Shown: piece after piece, positions 7,365 to 14,266 of the stretch | How the letters are laid out: the number at the start of each line of letters is the position of its first letter | Numbering within the stretch: the first letter of the stretch is position 1 | Assembly: GCA_002418685.1 (NCBI GenBank) | Contig: DIEP01000084.1 | Location: 1 to 14,266, forward strand | Direction: 5' to 3' | DNA from: Ignavibacteria bacterium UBA5771 | Lineage (GTDB): Bacteria; Bacteroidota; Ignavibacteria; Kapaibacteriales; UBA2268 | Length of the DNA stretch: 14,266 nucleotides | Made by a program: the position numbers and the translations under genes | The notes under the pieces: model-generated | Databases searched by the model: none | What the model saw: only the letters and a program-made list of their open reading frames with translations | Told to the model about the DNA's origin: nothing

Positions 7365-9656
7365 TTATTCTCGAGAATTTTTATCATCTGGTTCTATGAG
7401 AATATCTTCGGGCAATATTCGCTTGAAAACCTTACGTAAATTTTTATATAGGGTTTTGGTTGTGTCAGTAACATCATCCAAATCTGACAGAATGTTGAAA
7501 TAAAGTAAATTCCTTTTAACAGGTTTAGGAACTTCCTTAATTCTTTGCAAATGGTGATCAGTATATGTTTCTATCAGTGCGTGTAGGGAATCGATTCTTT
7601 CTGTAAGATTTAGTTCTCTAAATTTTACTGGTTGCTCAGCAGAATTGAGCAAACCTTTCTGAATTTCATTTAAACTTTGAGTTATTAATGTTAATTCTTT
7701 AATTTGACTCTCGAGTAATTGAGTATGGGAATTTGCAACGTAGTAGTAATATTGCTCGCTAGCAACTTGAACTTTATCAGTAAGGTTTTGTAATGCGGAA
7801 ATTACTTTGGTAGTAGAATTACTGAAATCAACAAGTGAATTTTGTGAATTTTCAAGTAAGTTTAATAAGTTAGAAGAAAAAATGCTCACTTTATTAGCAA
7901 TTTCTCTAAATTCCTTTCTATTCTTTCTCAATTTTATGGCATTATTAGTCGCAAGATTATTAATGCACTGATTAAGAACCCCATAAATACTAGCAACATA
8001 CATTGTGATTTGTTTCATAAGTTCAATATATGTTTCATCGCCTTCTTTGTTAGTAGATAAATTATATTTTTGTTGAAGAATTTCTTGTTCTTTCTCACGT
8101 TTTTTATGCAGATTGCTTGAATGCCAAAATAAGAAGGCAACAAATATCATAACAACAAAAATACCGATATTACCAAGCAATAAAATAAGGTAGGCAACAA
8201 CAAAAGCAAAAGCTGCAGCAAGCACACCCGTTAATAGCCATCCGCCAATTACAGCAATTACTCCTGAAACCCGATAGACCGCACTTTCTCTTCCCCAAGC
8301 TTTATCAGGAAGAGCTGCTGCCATAGCCGCGATAAATGTAATATAAGTAGTAGATAAGGGCAATTTAAGAGAAGTCCCAAATGCAATAAGTGCTGTTGAA
8401 ACAGTAAGTATAGAAGCAGCACGAATTAGATCGAAGTAACTATGCTCACCTTTATCATCGGTCTTGGGATGGAATTTGCTCACATCAAATTGCTTGTGCA
8501 CAATCTCAAGAATTTTATTTGGAGTAATCCTTTGTATAAAATTAGCAAAGGAAATCGAGGCAGAAACAATAGTCCTGGCAAGTCCAAATGGTTCAAATCT
8601 TTCAAATCCTTCTTCTTGACGGCCCAAGTTAATTTCAGTTTTAGTGACCGTCTTTGCTTTTTTAGAAATTAATAGTGTTACAAACATTATCATGCCTGCA
8701 ATAACAAGAATAAAAGTAGGTGATTTGATTGCTGTGGAAGCTAATGCTAACATATTTGTATTCAATGGATCGCTTGACTGATGAGCAATTCGATATGACT
8801 CTAATCCGCCGAGAGGAACACCGAGAAAATTAACTAAATCATTCGCAGCAAAGGACATTGCAAGACTGAACGTGCCATATAAGACAATAATCTGCAATGT
8901 ATTAATTTTTGTGAACCAATGCAAAAGTTGTAGAATTATGGTTGAAAATAGGAATAATCCAAGTAGAACTACATTAATGTTATCTTGAATATAATTGTAT
9001 GTATCAGCAGTGATAAAAGGAGCATATTGCAAACCTTTGAGAAAAATAAAATATGAGATAATAGTTATGGAAAATCCGCCCCAAATTGATCCATACTGCT
9101 TGAATCGCTTCTTGAAGTCAAACGAAAATAATAGTCTTGAAATATATTGAAAAAGAAAAGTAAAAATAAACGCAAATGCTATAGAAAGAACAATAGAACT
9201 CAGAATTGCAACTATTTTCCCAATATTCAAATAATTCACAATTTCTCCAAAAGGAACAGCATTTTGGACAATTTTAAAAACACTCACACCAAGTGCAGCA
9301 CCCAAAAGGTCCATCACAATTGAAACTGTGGTAGAAGTTGGCAATCCATAAGTATTAAAGAAATCGAGAAGAATGACGTCGGCTGCCATTGCTGCGAAAA
9401 AGATAATCATTACCTCGGGAAATGTGAAAAAAGCAGGATTGAAAATCCCACTTCGTGCAATTTCCATCATTCCGCCTGAAAATAATGTCCCAACAAAGAT
9501 TCCAAGTCCTGTGCAAATCATAACAATTCGAAAGCTCCCCGCCTTCGAACCAATTGCTGAATTCGTAAAATTTACAGCATCATTAGACACACCTACTGAA
9601 AGATCAATTATCCCGAGCACTCCAAGAAAGATGAGAATGATTAATTGAATGTCCAT
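7365..9656 (-). CDS. PiT-family inorganic phosphate transporter with long cytosolic C-terminal helical domain
   Basis: The protein is a PHO4/PiT-family permease (proton- or sodium-coupled phosphate symporter in the inner membrane). Signatures are the N-terminal GVSNDAVNFTNSAIGSKAG (about 22-40), PTSTT (about 106-110), AANDLVNFLGVPLGG (about 270-284) and the second-half PLSTT (about 433-437). A loop of about 65 hydrophilic residues (about 332-400) splits the membrane part, as is usual for PiT proteins. The last ~245 residues (about 515-763) are hydrophilic, helical and heptad-like; the DLDDVTDT stretch near 727 recalls PhoU-type regulators, which is inference. I start at the ATG at 9656 (763 residues); a TTG two codons upstream is possible. 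No Shine-Dalgarno site is seen. The gene is alone, 178 bases upstream of gdhA and downstream of the antisense tRNA. Phosphate is the family substrate, but related anions cannot be excluded. Confidence 0.85.
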   Translation of the reverse strand: MDIQLIILIFLGVLGIIDLSVGVSNDAVNFTNSAIGSKAGSFRIVMICTGLGIFVGTLFSGGMMEIARSGIFNPAFFTFPEVMIIFFAAMAADVILLDFFNTYGLPTSTTVSIVMDLLGAALGVSVFKIVQNAVPFGEIVNYLNIGKIVAILSSIVLSIAFAFIFTFLFQYISRLLFSFDFKKRFKQYGSIWGGFSITIISYFIFLKGLQYAPFITADTYNYIQDNINVVLLGLFLFSTIILQLLHWFTKINTLQIIVLYGTFSLAMSFAANDLVNFLGVPLGGLESYRIAHQSSDPLNTNMLALASTAIKSPTFILVIAGMIMFVTLLISKKAKTVTKTEINLGRQEEGFERFEPFGLARTIVSASISFANFIQRITPNKILEIVHKQFDVSKFHPKTDDKGEHSYFDLIRAASILTVSTALIAFGTSLKLPLSTTYITFIAAMAAALPDKAWGRESAVYRVSGVIAVIGGWLLTGVLAAAFAFVVAYLILLLGNIGIFVVMIFVAFLFWHSSNLHKKREKEQEILQQKYNLSTNKEGDETYIELMKQITMYVASIYGVLNQCINNLATNNAIKLRKNRKEFREIANKVSIFSSNLLNLLENSQNSLVDFSNSTTKVISALQNLTDKVQVASEQYYYYVANSHTQLLESQIKELTLITQSLNEIQKGLLNSAEQPVKFRELNLTERIDSLHALIETYTDHHLQRIKEVPKPVKRNLLYFNILSDLDDVTDTTKTLYKNLRKVFKRILPEDILIEPDDKNSRE

Positions 9657-9677
9657 ATTCAATGATTCAGTTATTTA

Positions 9678-9685
9678 CAAATTTA
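9678..9685 (-). promoter_or_regulatory. Candidate -7 box of the phosphate transporter gene
   Basis: The minus strand reads TAAATTTG, matching TAnnTTTG, 22 bases before the ATG at 9656. No TTTG lies at the expected -33 spacing; instead the inverted repeats at 9695-9726 occupy that region, as would suit a regulated promoter. Tentative. Confidence 0.28.
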
Positions 9686-9702
9686 ATTAATATTAAGAAT
9701 TC

Positions 9703-9726
9703 TTTTGTTAATAGTTCTTAACAAAA
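9703..9726. promoter_or_regulatory. 24-bp inverted repeat between phosphate transporter and tRNA-Val
   Basis: TTTTGTTAA (9703-9711) and TTAACAAAA (9718-9726) are perfect 9-bp arms around TAGTTC. An adjoining 10-bp palindrome AAGAATTCTT occupies 9695-9704 and overlaps by two bases. The pair sits between the transporter start and the tRNA promoter, where an operator would be expected. It could alternatively be a weak terminator for the pyrE transcript, but no T-run follows. Confidence 0.4.
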
Positions 9727-9743
9727 TATTAAAATGCTGAATA

Positions 9744-9775
9744 ATTGAGAAAAATAAAATTTTTTCGTAATTTTG
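9744..9775 (+). promoter_or_regulatory. Bacteroidota-type promoter of tRNA-Val
   Basis: ATTG (9744-9747; consensus TTTG) is followed after 20 bases by TAATTTTG (9768-9775), an exact TAnnTTTG -7 match. The first tRNA base is only six bases further, so the predicted transcription start practically coincides with the mature 5' end. This is the best-supported promoter in the window. Confidence 0.55.
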
Positions 9776-9781
9776 TAATGA

Positions 9782-9855
9782 GGGTGTTTAGCTCAGCTGG
9801 TTAGAGCGTTCGGTTCACATCCGAGAGGTCGGTGGTTCGAGTCCACTAACGCCCA
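9782..9855 (+). tRNA. tRNA-Val (anticodon CAC)
   Basis: A full 74-base cloverleaf can be drawn. The acceptor GGGTGTT pairs with AACGCCC, with one G-T pair and discriminator A9855. The D arm is GCTC/GAGC with loop AGCTGGTTA. The anticodon stem TTCGG/CCGAG carries loop TTCACAT, giving anticodon CAC, which reads valine GTG codons. The variable loop is AGGTC and the T arm is GGTGG-TTCGAGT-CCACT. The 3' CCA is not encoded (CTC follows) and must be added enzymatically. The gene converges on pyrE and shares 63 bases with its 3' end. No T-rich terminator follows, so its primary transcript probably extends antisense into pyrE. Confidence 0.95.
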
Positions 9856-10380
9856 CTCTTTAAGTTCGCTCATTTTGAACAAAGGGACTAGTTTTAGCCC
9901 TGCTTCAGAAAGTTTCTCACTTCCGCCTTCTTCTCTATCAATTACGCATATTGCTCTATCAAAAATCGCCCCTAATTTTCTTAAATCTTTGGCACTTAAT
10001 ATAATTTGCCCTCCACTTGTTACCACATCTTCAATGATAACAATATGCTTGTTTGTTATATCTATCCCCTCTGAGAAACGTCGCGTTCCATATTCCTTTG
10101 CTTTTTTCCGAACAAATACCACAGGGAGATTAGTTTCAAGTGATAATGCTGTAGCGATTGGGATACCACCCATTTCCAGGGCTGCAAGAACCTCACAATT
10201 AGAAGGGATAATCTTTGCCATTTCATTGGCAATTGCTTTTAGCAAATGTGGTATTGCTTCGAATTGATATTTATCAAAATATTCATTGCTAATTTTTCCG
10301 GATCTTAGCAGGAATTCTCCTGTTAAATGCGATACATTATAAATTTCTCTACCGAGTTGTTCTCTATCCATTATTTTCAT
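9793..10380 (-). CDS. pyrE: Orotate phosphoribosyltransferase with a C-terminal tail read from antisense tRNA
   Basis: PyrE converts orotate and PRPP to orotidine 5'-monophosphate, the fifth step of pyrimidine synthesis, in the cytosol. Visible signatures are LTGEFLLRSGKISNEYFDKY (19-38), VRKKAKEYGTRR (90-101, PRPP/phosphate contacts from the flexible loop) and the PRPP-binding motif VIIEDVVTSGG (114-124). Residues 1-175 cover the whole expected fold, ending SELKEW. The frame then continues into the tRNA-Val gene: residues 176-195 are encoded entirely on its antisense strand and the TGA stop (9793-9795) lies within the tRNA D-arm region. Tails of the type LVDSNHRPL are a well-known by-product of reading tRNA genes backwards, so the last 19-20 residues are unlikely to be functional. 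The ATG overlaps the stop of the upstream M28 gene by one base (TAATG); an in-frame ATG at codon 4 is an alternative start. It is the last gene of the five-gene cluster. Confidence 0.9.
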   Translation of the reverse strand: MKIMDREQLGREIYNVSHLTGEFLLRSGKISNEYFDKYQFEAIPHLLKAIANEMAKIIPSNCEVLAALEMGGIPIATALSLETNLPVVFVRKKAKEYGTRRFSEGIDITNKHIVIIEDVVTSGGQIILSAKDLRKLGAIFDRAICVIDREEGGSEKLSEAGLKLVPLFKMSELKEWALVDSNHRPLGCEPNALTS

Positions 10381-11768
10381 TATTTAGTCGAAATATAATC
10401 AGGTAAATCTGCATAAATATAAATTGCTATTGCAATTGCAGCAATACACTGATTGAGATTTTTAGGGTCTACTTTTTCAGGAGTATCCGCTGCTGAATGA
10501 TGATACAAAAAGTATTTTCCTTCATCATTTGTTCCAAGCGACATTCCAGGTATTCCTAATTTCATCATCGGTCCAATATCCACGCCTCCGCCACCTTTGC
10601 GAACAATCATATCGGGGTTGATTTTTTTCAGCAGTGGCTCCATTCCTTTGAGAATAGCGAGCATCTTATCGTCACCTGTAAATCCAATGACACTCGGCTC
10701 AAACACACCCGAGTCAAACTCGAACACAAGAGCATGCTTTTCATTTTTATGCTTTTCAGCATAAGCTTGACCACCACGAGTACCATTTTCTTCATTTACC
10801 CACTGCACGACCCGCACTGTTCTTCGTGGTTTTAAACCAAGTTCTTTAATTGTTTTAGCAGCATTCCAAGTTGCAATACAACCGCCTCCATTGTCATGTG
10901 CGCCTAATCCTACATCCCAAGAATCCGTATGACCCCCAAGAGCGATAATTTCATTTGGAAATTCAGAACCTGTAATTTCCCCCATTACATTATAAGAAAT
11001 AGTATCAGGCAAAATTTCTGTATCGAATTTAATTTTAAGAATAGGAGTAATTCCATGCTTTTGTAACCGACCAAGCAAAGCAGCATCTTGAGGAGATATT
11101 GCACCACCTGGAATTTTTGGCACTGAATCCATGTATCTCATAACACCAGTATGAGGAATAACTGATATATCTTGAGTTAATGAACGAATAAGACTTCCTA
11201 CTGCACCATATTTTGAGGCTTGGTCTGCTCCTGACCATCGATATTGAAATGTGCGACCATAAGAATCAAATGGAAAATTATAGACCACGATTTTTCCTTT
11301 CGCATCTTCTTTATGATTTTGCAAATCTTCAAAACTTTCCACAACAAGCACAGGCGCTGATATTCCTCCATTTGGAGTTGGAACTGAGCCACCCAATGCA
11401 AGAACATCAATTTTTTTCTTATATGGAAATACTAGTTCAGTTGAGGAATTATGCTGGACCCAATGAGGAACCATTACTTCTTCTTTGCGGACATTTGAAA
11501 AACCATCTTTTTTCATCTCTTCAAACATCCAATCAATTGCATTATTGAGGGATATTGAACCGCTTAATCGACTTCCAAATACATCGCATAAATATGACAA
11601 GCGTGTCCAAGAGGAGCTATCTTTTTCGGCGTAATCGATTATTTTATCAGCAATTTCACTATAATGACTTACAATATATGCAGAATCTATTTCAAGAGCC
11701 ATAGTTTTTGAACTAAAAATTAAACAAGACAAAGAGAATACAAATATAAATAGATTTAATTTTTTCAT
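10380..11768 (-). CDS. Exported M28 metallopeptidase, carboxypeptidase Q-like
   Basis: The 462-residue product begins with a Sec signal (MKKLNLFIFVFSLSCLIFSS; cleavage likely near residue 25). A PA-type insert spans about 110-250. The M28 zinc domain follows, with the co-catalytic site complete: H280 (GGHTDSWD), bridging D292 (AHDNGGG), general base E326 and ligand E327 (NEENG), D352 (EFDSG) and H424 (YHHSAADT). The order and motifs match carboxypeptidase Q / plasma glutamate carboxypeptidase, which releases amino acids from dipeptides and small peptides. The function here is probably periplasmic peptide scavenging or turnover (inference). I prefer the ATG at 11768; a GTG one codon earlier is possible. 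It begins 13 bases after the VWA-OmpA stop and its own stop overlaps the pyrE start by one base, so it is inside the operon. Confidence 0.9.
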   Translation of the reverse strand: MKKLNLFIFVFSLSCLIFSSKTMALEIDSAYIVSHYSEIADKIIDYAEKDSSSWTRLSYLCDVFGSRLSGSISLNNAIDWMFEEMKKDGFSNVRKEEVMVPHWVQHNSSTELVFPYKKKIDVLALGGSVPTPNGGISAPVLVVESFEDLQNHKEDAKGKIVVYNFPFDSYGRTFQYRWSGADQASKYGAVGSLIRSLTQDISVIPHTGVMRYMDSVPKIPGGAISPQDAALLGRLQKHGITPILKIKFDTEILPDTISYNVMGEITGSEFPNEIIALGGHTDSWDVGLGAHDNGGGCIATWNAAKTIKELGLKPRRTVRVVQWVNEENGTRGGQAYAEKHKNEKHALVFEFDSGVFEPSVIGFTGDDKMLAILKGMEPLLKKINPDMIVRKGGGGVDIGPMMKLGIPGMSLGTNDEGKYFLYHHSAADTPEKVDPKNLNQCIAAIAIAIYIYADLPDYISTK

Positions 11769-11781
11769 CACATAAATATGA

Positions 11782-13224
11782 TTATTTTGCCAAAATTACA
11801 AATTCTGTTCTACGATTTTTTGTTCGTCCTTCTTCAGTATCATTGCTTGCAATAGGACGAGAAAAACCAAAACCTCGATAACGTAAGCGATTGGGTTCAA
11901 CTCCGCGGGAGACCAAAGCTGAATATACTTCGCGTGCACGCGATTCGCTCAAATTCAAATTATAATCAATACCACCAATATTATCAGTATGACCTTGGAT
12001 TTCCAATTTCAATTTAGGGTCAGAAAGCATTATATCTGCAATTTCATCAAGAATTGGATTTGATTCGGGCTTAATTTCGAATTTATCAAAATCAAAAAGA
12101 ATTGGTCGCGTAAATGCTTTGCCAATATCGTCCCATGGCATCAAATCTGATGTATTATATTCAGCTTCTGCATAAAGAGTATCGTGGCGCTCAGGAATAT
12201 CTAAATAACTACGCACTTTATGATAGCCCCAATATTTTGGTGGATGATAAGTAACTAGGTAATAATAGCGTAAACTCATATAAATATCACGAAATATCGA
12301 GATAAGTTCCTCTTTTGTATATGCCTTATAAAATTTACCACCTGTATATTGTGCTAAATATCGCAAATTTTCGTCTTTTGAATACCCAAATGCAACAGCA
12401 AATATATGAATCTGCTCTTGCTTAGCTTTCTCAATCAGATTTCCAATACTTTCTTTTGAATAATTATCATCACCATCAGAAAATACTACGAGGACTCGTG
12501 GAACATCGACAGGTGTATTCTCAAACATATTTATATTAGTAGCAACTGCATCATATACAGCCGAAAATAATCCAATTCCCTGATTTTTCCTAAGATTATA
12601 AAGCGAGAGAATTTTATCCTTTTCTTTCATTAATGGCACTTTGACATCTGTCGTCTTATTAAAAGTGGTAATCCCAATTCGGTCATATTCCATTTTTAGA
12701 GAAACAAAGAGATTTGTGCCTGTTGAAATCGCATCCATTACGCCAGTCATTGAACCTGAATAATCAACAGTCAATACAATATTATAGGGTATTGAATCTT
12801 TTGCCCCAAATTCACGAACCGTAAAATTTTCGATGGGAACTTCTCGGATATTATAAACTTTTCCGAGATATTCTTCGAGAATTTTGAAGTAATTTATATC
12901 AGGATCGAGCTTATATGGGTTCGCCATATTTGTAATAAAATGCCCAATACTATCAAAAACTCTCGCATAAAGCTTGATTGTATCGGGATAATTCTGTGTT
13001 TCTATACGAAAGAAGTCATAAATCAATTTATTTGGATCAGCTGAATCGATTGGTAGGGTTGATGTAATATATATTGGTTTTGCTTCGCCCTCATCGGTAT
13101 AATCCCATATTTCTCTTTGTAGCTCGAAACCCGTCTTTTCAGGATGAGATGAGCATGAAACAAAAAAGAAAGCAAGAGGTATAAAAAACAGGAATAATAT
13201 TTTTGAATTAACAAATTTCATCAT
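11782..13224 (-). CDS. VWA-OmpA lipoprotein (peptidoglycan-binding outer-membrane protein)
   Basis: The 480-residue protein has a lipoprotein signal with lipobox FVSC (Cys24). A von Willebrand A domain spans about 147-320, with an intact MIDAS DxSxS (D154, S156, S158 in DYSGS) and FSDGDD (248-253). An OmpA C-terminal domain spans about 375-480: FDFDKFEI, then EIQGHTDNIGG (408-418), LSESRAREV (425-433, Arg429), and RTKNRRTEF at the end. Known roles: OmpA-like domains bind peptidoglycan diaminopimelate and tether the outer membrane, while VWA domains bind protein partners through a divalent metal. The likely place is the outer membrane, with both domains in the periplasm. The partner is unknown. 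The ATG at 13224 (ATGATG; codon 2 is an alternative) overlaps the O-methyltransferase stop by one base, and there is no Shine-Dalgarno site, so coupled translation is likely. Confidence 0.9.
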   Translation of the reverse strand: MMKFVNSKILFLFFIPLAFFFVSCSSHPEKTGFELQREIWDYTDEGEAKPIYITSTLPIDSADPNKLIYDFFRIETQNYPDTIKLYARVFDSIGHFITNMANPYKLDPDINYFKILEEYLGKVYNIREVPIENFTVREFGAKDSIPYNIVLTVDYSGSMTGVMDAISTGTNLFVSLKMEYDRIGITTFNKTTDVKVPLMKEKDKILSLYNLRKNQGIGLFSAVYDAVATNINMFENTPVDVPRVLVVFSDGDDNYSKESIGNLIEKAKQEQIHIFAVAFGYSKDENLRYLAQYTGGKFYKAYTKEELISIFRDIYMSLRYYYLVTYHPPKYWGYHKVRSYLDIPERHDTLYAEAEYNTSDLMPWDDIGKAFTRPILFDFDKFEIKPESNPILDEIADIMLSDPKLKLEIQGHTDNIGGIDYNLNLSESRAREVYSALVSRGVEPNRLRYRGFGFSRPIASNDTEEGRTKNRRTEFVILAK

Positions 13225-13886
13225 TATGAAATTTTTAAGGCAAGCAATAATCCGTCACCGACAGGTACAATTACAGTTATGTAATTTTTGTTATTTTTTA
13301 TCAGTTGCGTAAATGAACGAATCCCTTCCACATCTTTAATGTCATCTTCCGGTGGGTTGCCTGCTATGTAACCGAATCCAAAAGCATTGTCAGCAGCAAA
13401 AATTCCACCTACGCGAAGGAATTTATCTAATTTTTCAAAATATCGAGAATAATTTTGTTTATCTGCATCTAAAAAGACAAAATCAAGAGATATATTAGGA
13501 GAGAATTCTTCAAGATAAGCTAGCCCGTCAGAATTGATAACTTGTATTTTGCCGTCCAAGCCAGCCTCAGGAAATTTTTGTTTAGCAAATGCAGCCCGCT
13601 CGGAATTAGTTTCAATAGTAATCAATTTTCCATCGGATGGCAAAGCGCGAGCAATCGATATGCCTGAGTATCCTGCAAGAGTACCAATTTCTAAAGCAAA
13701 TTTGGCATTTATTGATTTAATTATAAATTGCATAAAGAGTACTTGCTCAGGAGAAATTGATATCTGAGGAATACCGGCTTTTTCGCTCTCATTTTTTAAA
13801 TTGAGCAAAAATTCATCTTCTCCTGAGAAATTCTCTAAAAGATATTTTAATAAATCTTCTCTTAAGCCTGTTGATTTTATGCTCAT
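13224..13886 (-). CDS. SAM-dependent O-methyltransferase, family 3 (CCoAOMT-like)
   Basis: This 220-residue cytosolic protein matches the cation-dependent O-methyltransferase family (PF01596 type) in length and motifs: SAM motif I EIGTLAGYSG (66-75), the acidic end of strand 2 (E92), FLDADK (138-143) with D140, AADN (164-167) with D166 and N167 as the likely metal ligands, and the family's terminal PVGDGLLLALK (208-218). Relatives methylate catechols, caffeoyl-CoA and other vicinal hydroxyl compounds. Bacterial members are often of unknown substrate, so none is claimed here. Its ATG overlaps the MlaD-like stop by one base and its stop overlaps the VWA-OmpA start by one base (both TAATG), so it sits in the middle of the coupled cluster. 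Confidence 0.9.
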   Translation of the reverse strand: MSIKSTGLREDLLKYLLENFSGEDEFLLNLKNESEKAGIPQISISPEQVLFMQFIIKSINAKFALEIGTLAGYSGISIARALPSDGKLITIETNSERAAFAKQKFPEAGLDGKIQVINSDGLAYLEEFSPNISLDFVFLDADKQNYSRYFEKLDKFLRVGGIFAADNAFGFGYIAGNPPEDDIKDVEGIRSFTQLIKNNKNYITVIVPVGDGLLLALKIS

Positions 13887-14266
13887 TATGGCTTTGTCCC
13901 TAATCGTATATTTGTATTTATCCCATAACGAATTATCTGATTTAGTAATGTATCAAGTTGGAATAGTGTGGAATCAAGCCTTGCTGATAGATTTTTATCA
14001 TTAATTAAACGAGGAACAATCCCATTGCCAGATTCCAATTCTTTCGAGATCTTTTGCAAATTGGACATTACTATATTTAGGGAATCAAATAATAAATTAG
14101 CCTTTGCAAGAATTGGTTTGGAATCTCGGAGGATTGTATCCAAATTTTGCGAAATTGAATTCACTTGTGGCTGATTACTCTTTATCATATTGTCAAGATT
14201 GTTGGAAATACTATGCAAATCTTTGATAGTTTCATCGAGATTTGCATAGTTTTTATTTAACAATGA
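13886..14266 (-). CDS. MCE/MlaD-family protein, C-terminal part (5' end outside window)
   Basis: The frame is open to the window edge, so only the last 126 codons or so are seen; a TTG at 14263 is in frame but need not be the start. The segment is polar and helical with heptad-like spacing (LDETIKDL, SISQNLDTIL, LLFDSLNIV). It ends in the pattern typical of MlaD-like proteins of this group: KELESGNGIVPRLINDKNL followed by LDSTLFQLDTLLNQI and a short tail. Known role: MlaD homologues form periplasmic hexamers attached to an ABC transporter (MlaFEDB) and move phospholipids between membranes. The MCE domain itself is outside the window, so the assignment rests on the C-terminal repeat style and the envelope-gene context. 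It is the first visible gene of the operon; mlaE and mlaF homologues would be expected upstream. Confidence 0.7.
   Translation of the reverse strand, partial: SLLNKNYANLDETIKDLHSISNNLDNMIKSNQPQVNSISQNLDTILRDSKPILAKANLLFDSLNIVMSNLQKISKELESGNGIVPRLINDKNLSARLDSTLFQLDTLLNQIIRYGINTNIRLGTKP

Noticed and set aside
9373..9648. 91-codon plus-strand frame opposite the phosphate transporter
   Set aside because: It is antisense to the conserved N-terminal PiT signature and is best explained as a shadow frame.
9782..9855. tRNA-Val as an integration site with an inserted island
   Set aside because: No copy of the tRNA 3' end was seen elsewhere in the window, and the neighbours on both sides are housekeeping genes.
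9875..10267. 130-codon plus-strand frame opposite pyrE
   Set aside because: It lies entirely opposite the conserved PyrE core, including the PRPP motif, and has no promoter or homology signal of its own.
1..14266. CRISPR arrays, toxin-antitoxin pairs, restriction systems or phage genes
   Set aside because: No regularly spaced repeats, small two-gene operons with such motifs, or phage structural genes were seen on either strand.

Overview
The window is AT-rich, densely coded bacterial chromosome with long intact genes, weak or absent Shine-Dalgarno sites and a Gram-negative-type envelope gene set (MCE/MlaD protein, OmpA-type peptidoglycan-binding lipoprotein, periplasmic M28 peptidase). Several upstream regions carry TAnnTTTG boxes like the -7 element known from Bacteroidota; the best has a -33-like partner exactly upstream of a tRNA. 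With the long-tailed PiT transporter and the standalone fatty-acid hydroxylase, this suggests the Bacteroidota/Chlorobiota/Ignavibacteria/Kapabacteria (FCB) group. That placement is inference; no rRNA is present. I see no phage, IS, plasmid, CRISPR or defence genes, so this looks like core chromosome.

Layout. 1-1402 (-): the N-terminal 467 codons of a secreted purple-acid-phosphatase-like metallophosphoesterase with a LamG-like front domain, cut by the window edge. 1403-1782: a non-coding gap holding an imperfect cruciform-forming repeat. 1783-2430 (-): membrane fatty-acid hydroxylase. 2636-5780 (+): a two-gene unit, a PgpH-type 7TM-HD phosphodiesterase overlapping a XerD-type tyrosine recombinase. 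5900-7186 (-): glutamate dehydrogenase, with a good intrinsic terminator after it and a hairpin in its predicted leader. 7365-9656 (-): a PiT phosphate transporter with a long cytosolic helical tail. 9782-9855 (+): tRNA-Val(CAC). 9793-14266 (-): a tight five-gene cluster in transcription order mlaD-like (partial), O-methyltransferase, VWA-OmpA lipoprotein, M28 peptidase, pyrE. Three of its four junctions are one-base stop/start overlaps (TAATG).

How the genes relate. The cluster on the right combines envelope lipid trafficking (MlaD), envelope anchoring (VWA-OmpA), periplasmic peptide hydrolysis (M28) and pyrimidine synthesis (PyrE); its unity is probably transcriptional and translational rather than one pathway. 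gdhA and the phosphate transporter are nutrient-assimilation genes, each with its own candidate upstream signal. pgpH implies cyclic di-AMP signalling.

The most unusual structural fact is that the pyrE reading frame does not stop before the converging tRNA-Val gene: its last 20 codons and its stop codon lie on the antisense strand of the tRNA. I did not find a clearly novel multi-gene system. The items most worth checking are the pyrE/tRNA overlap, the cruciform repeat near 1.56 kb and the mixed TAATG-coupled operon.
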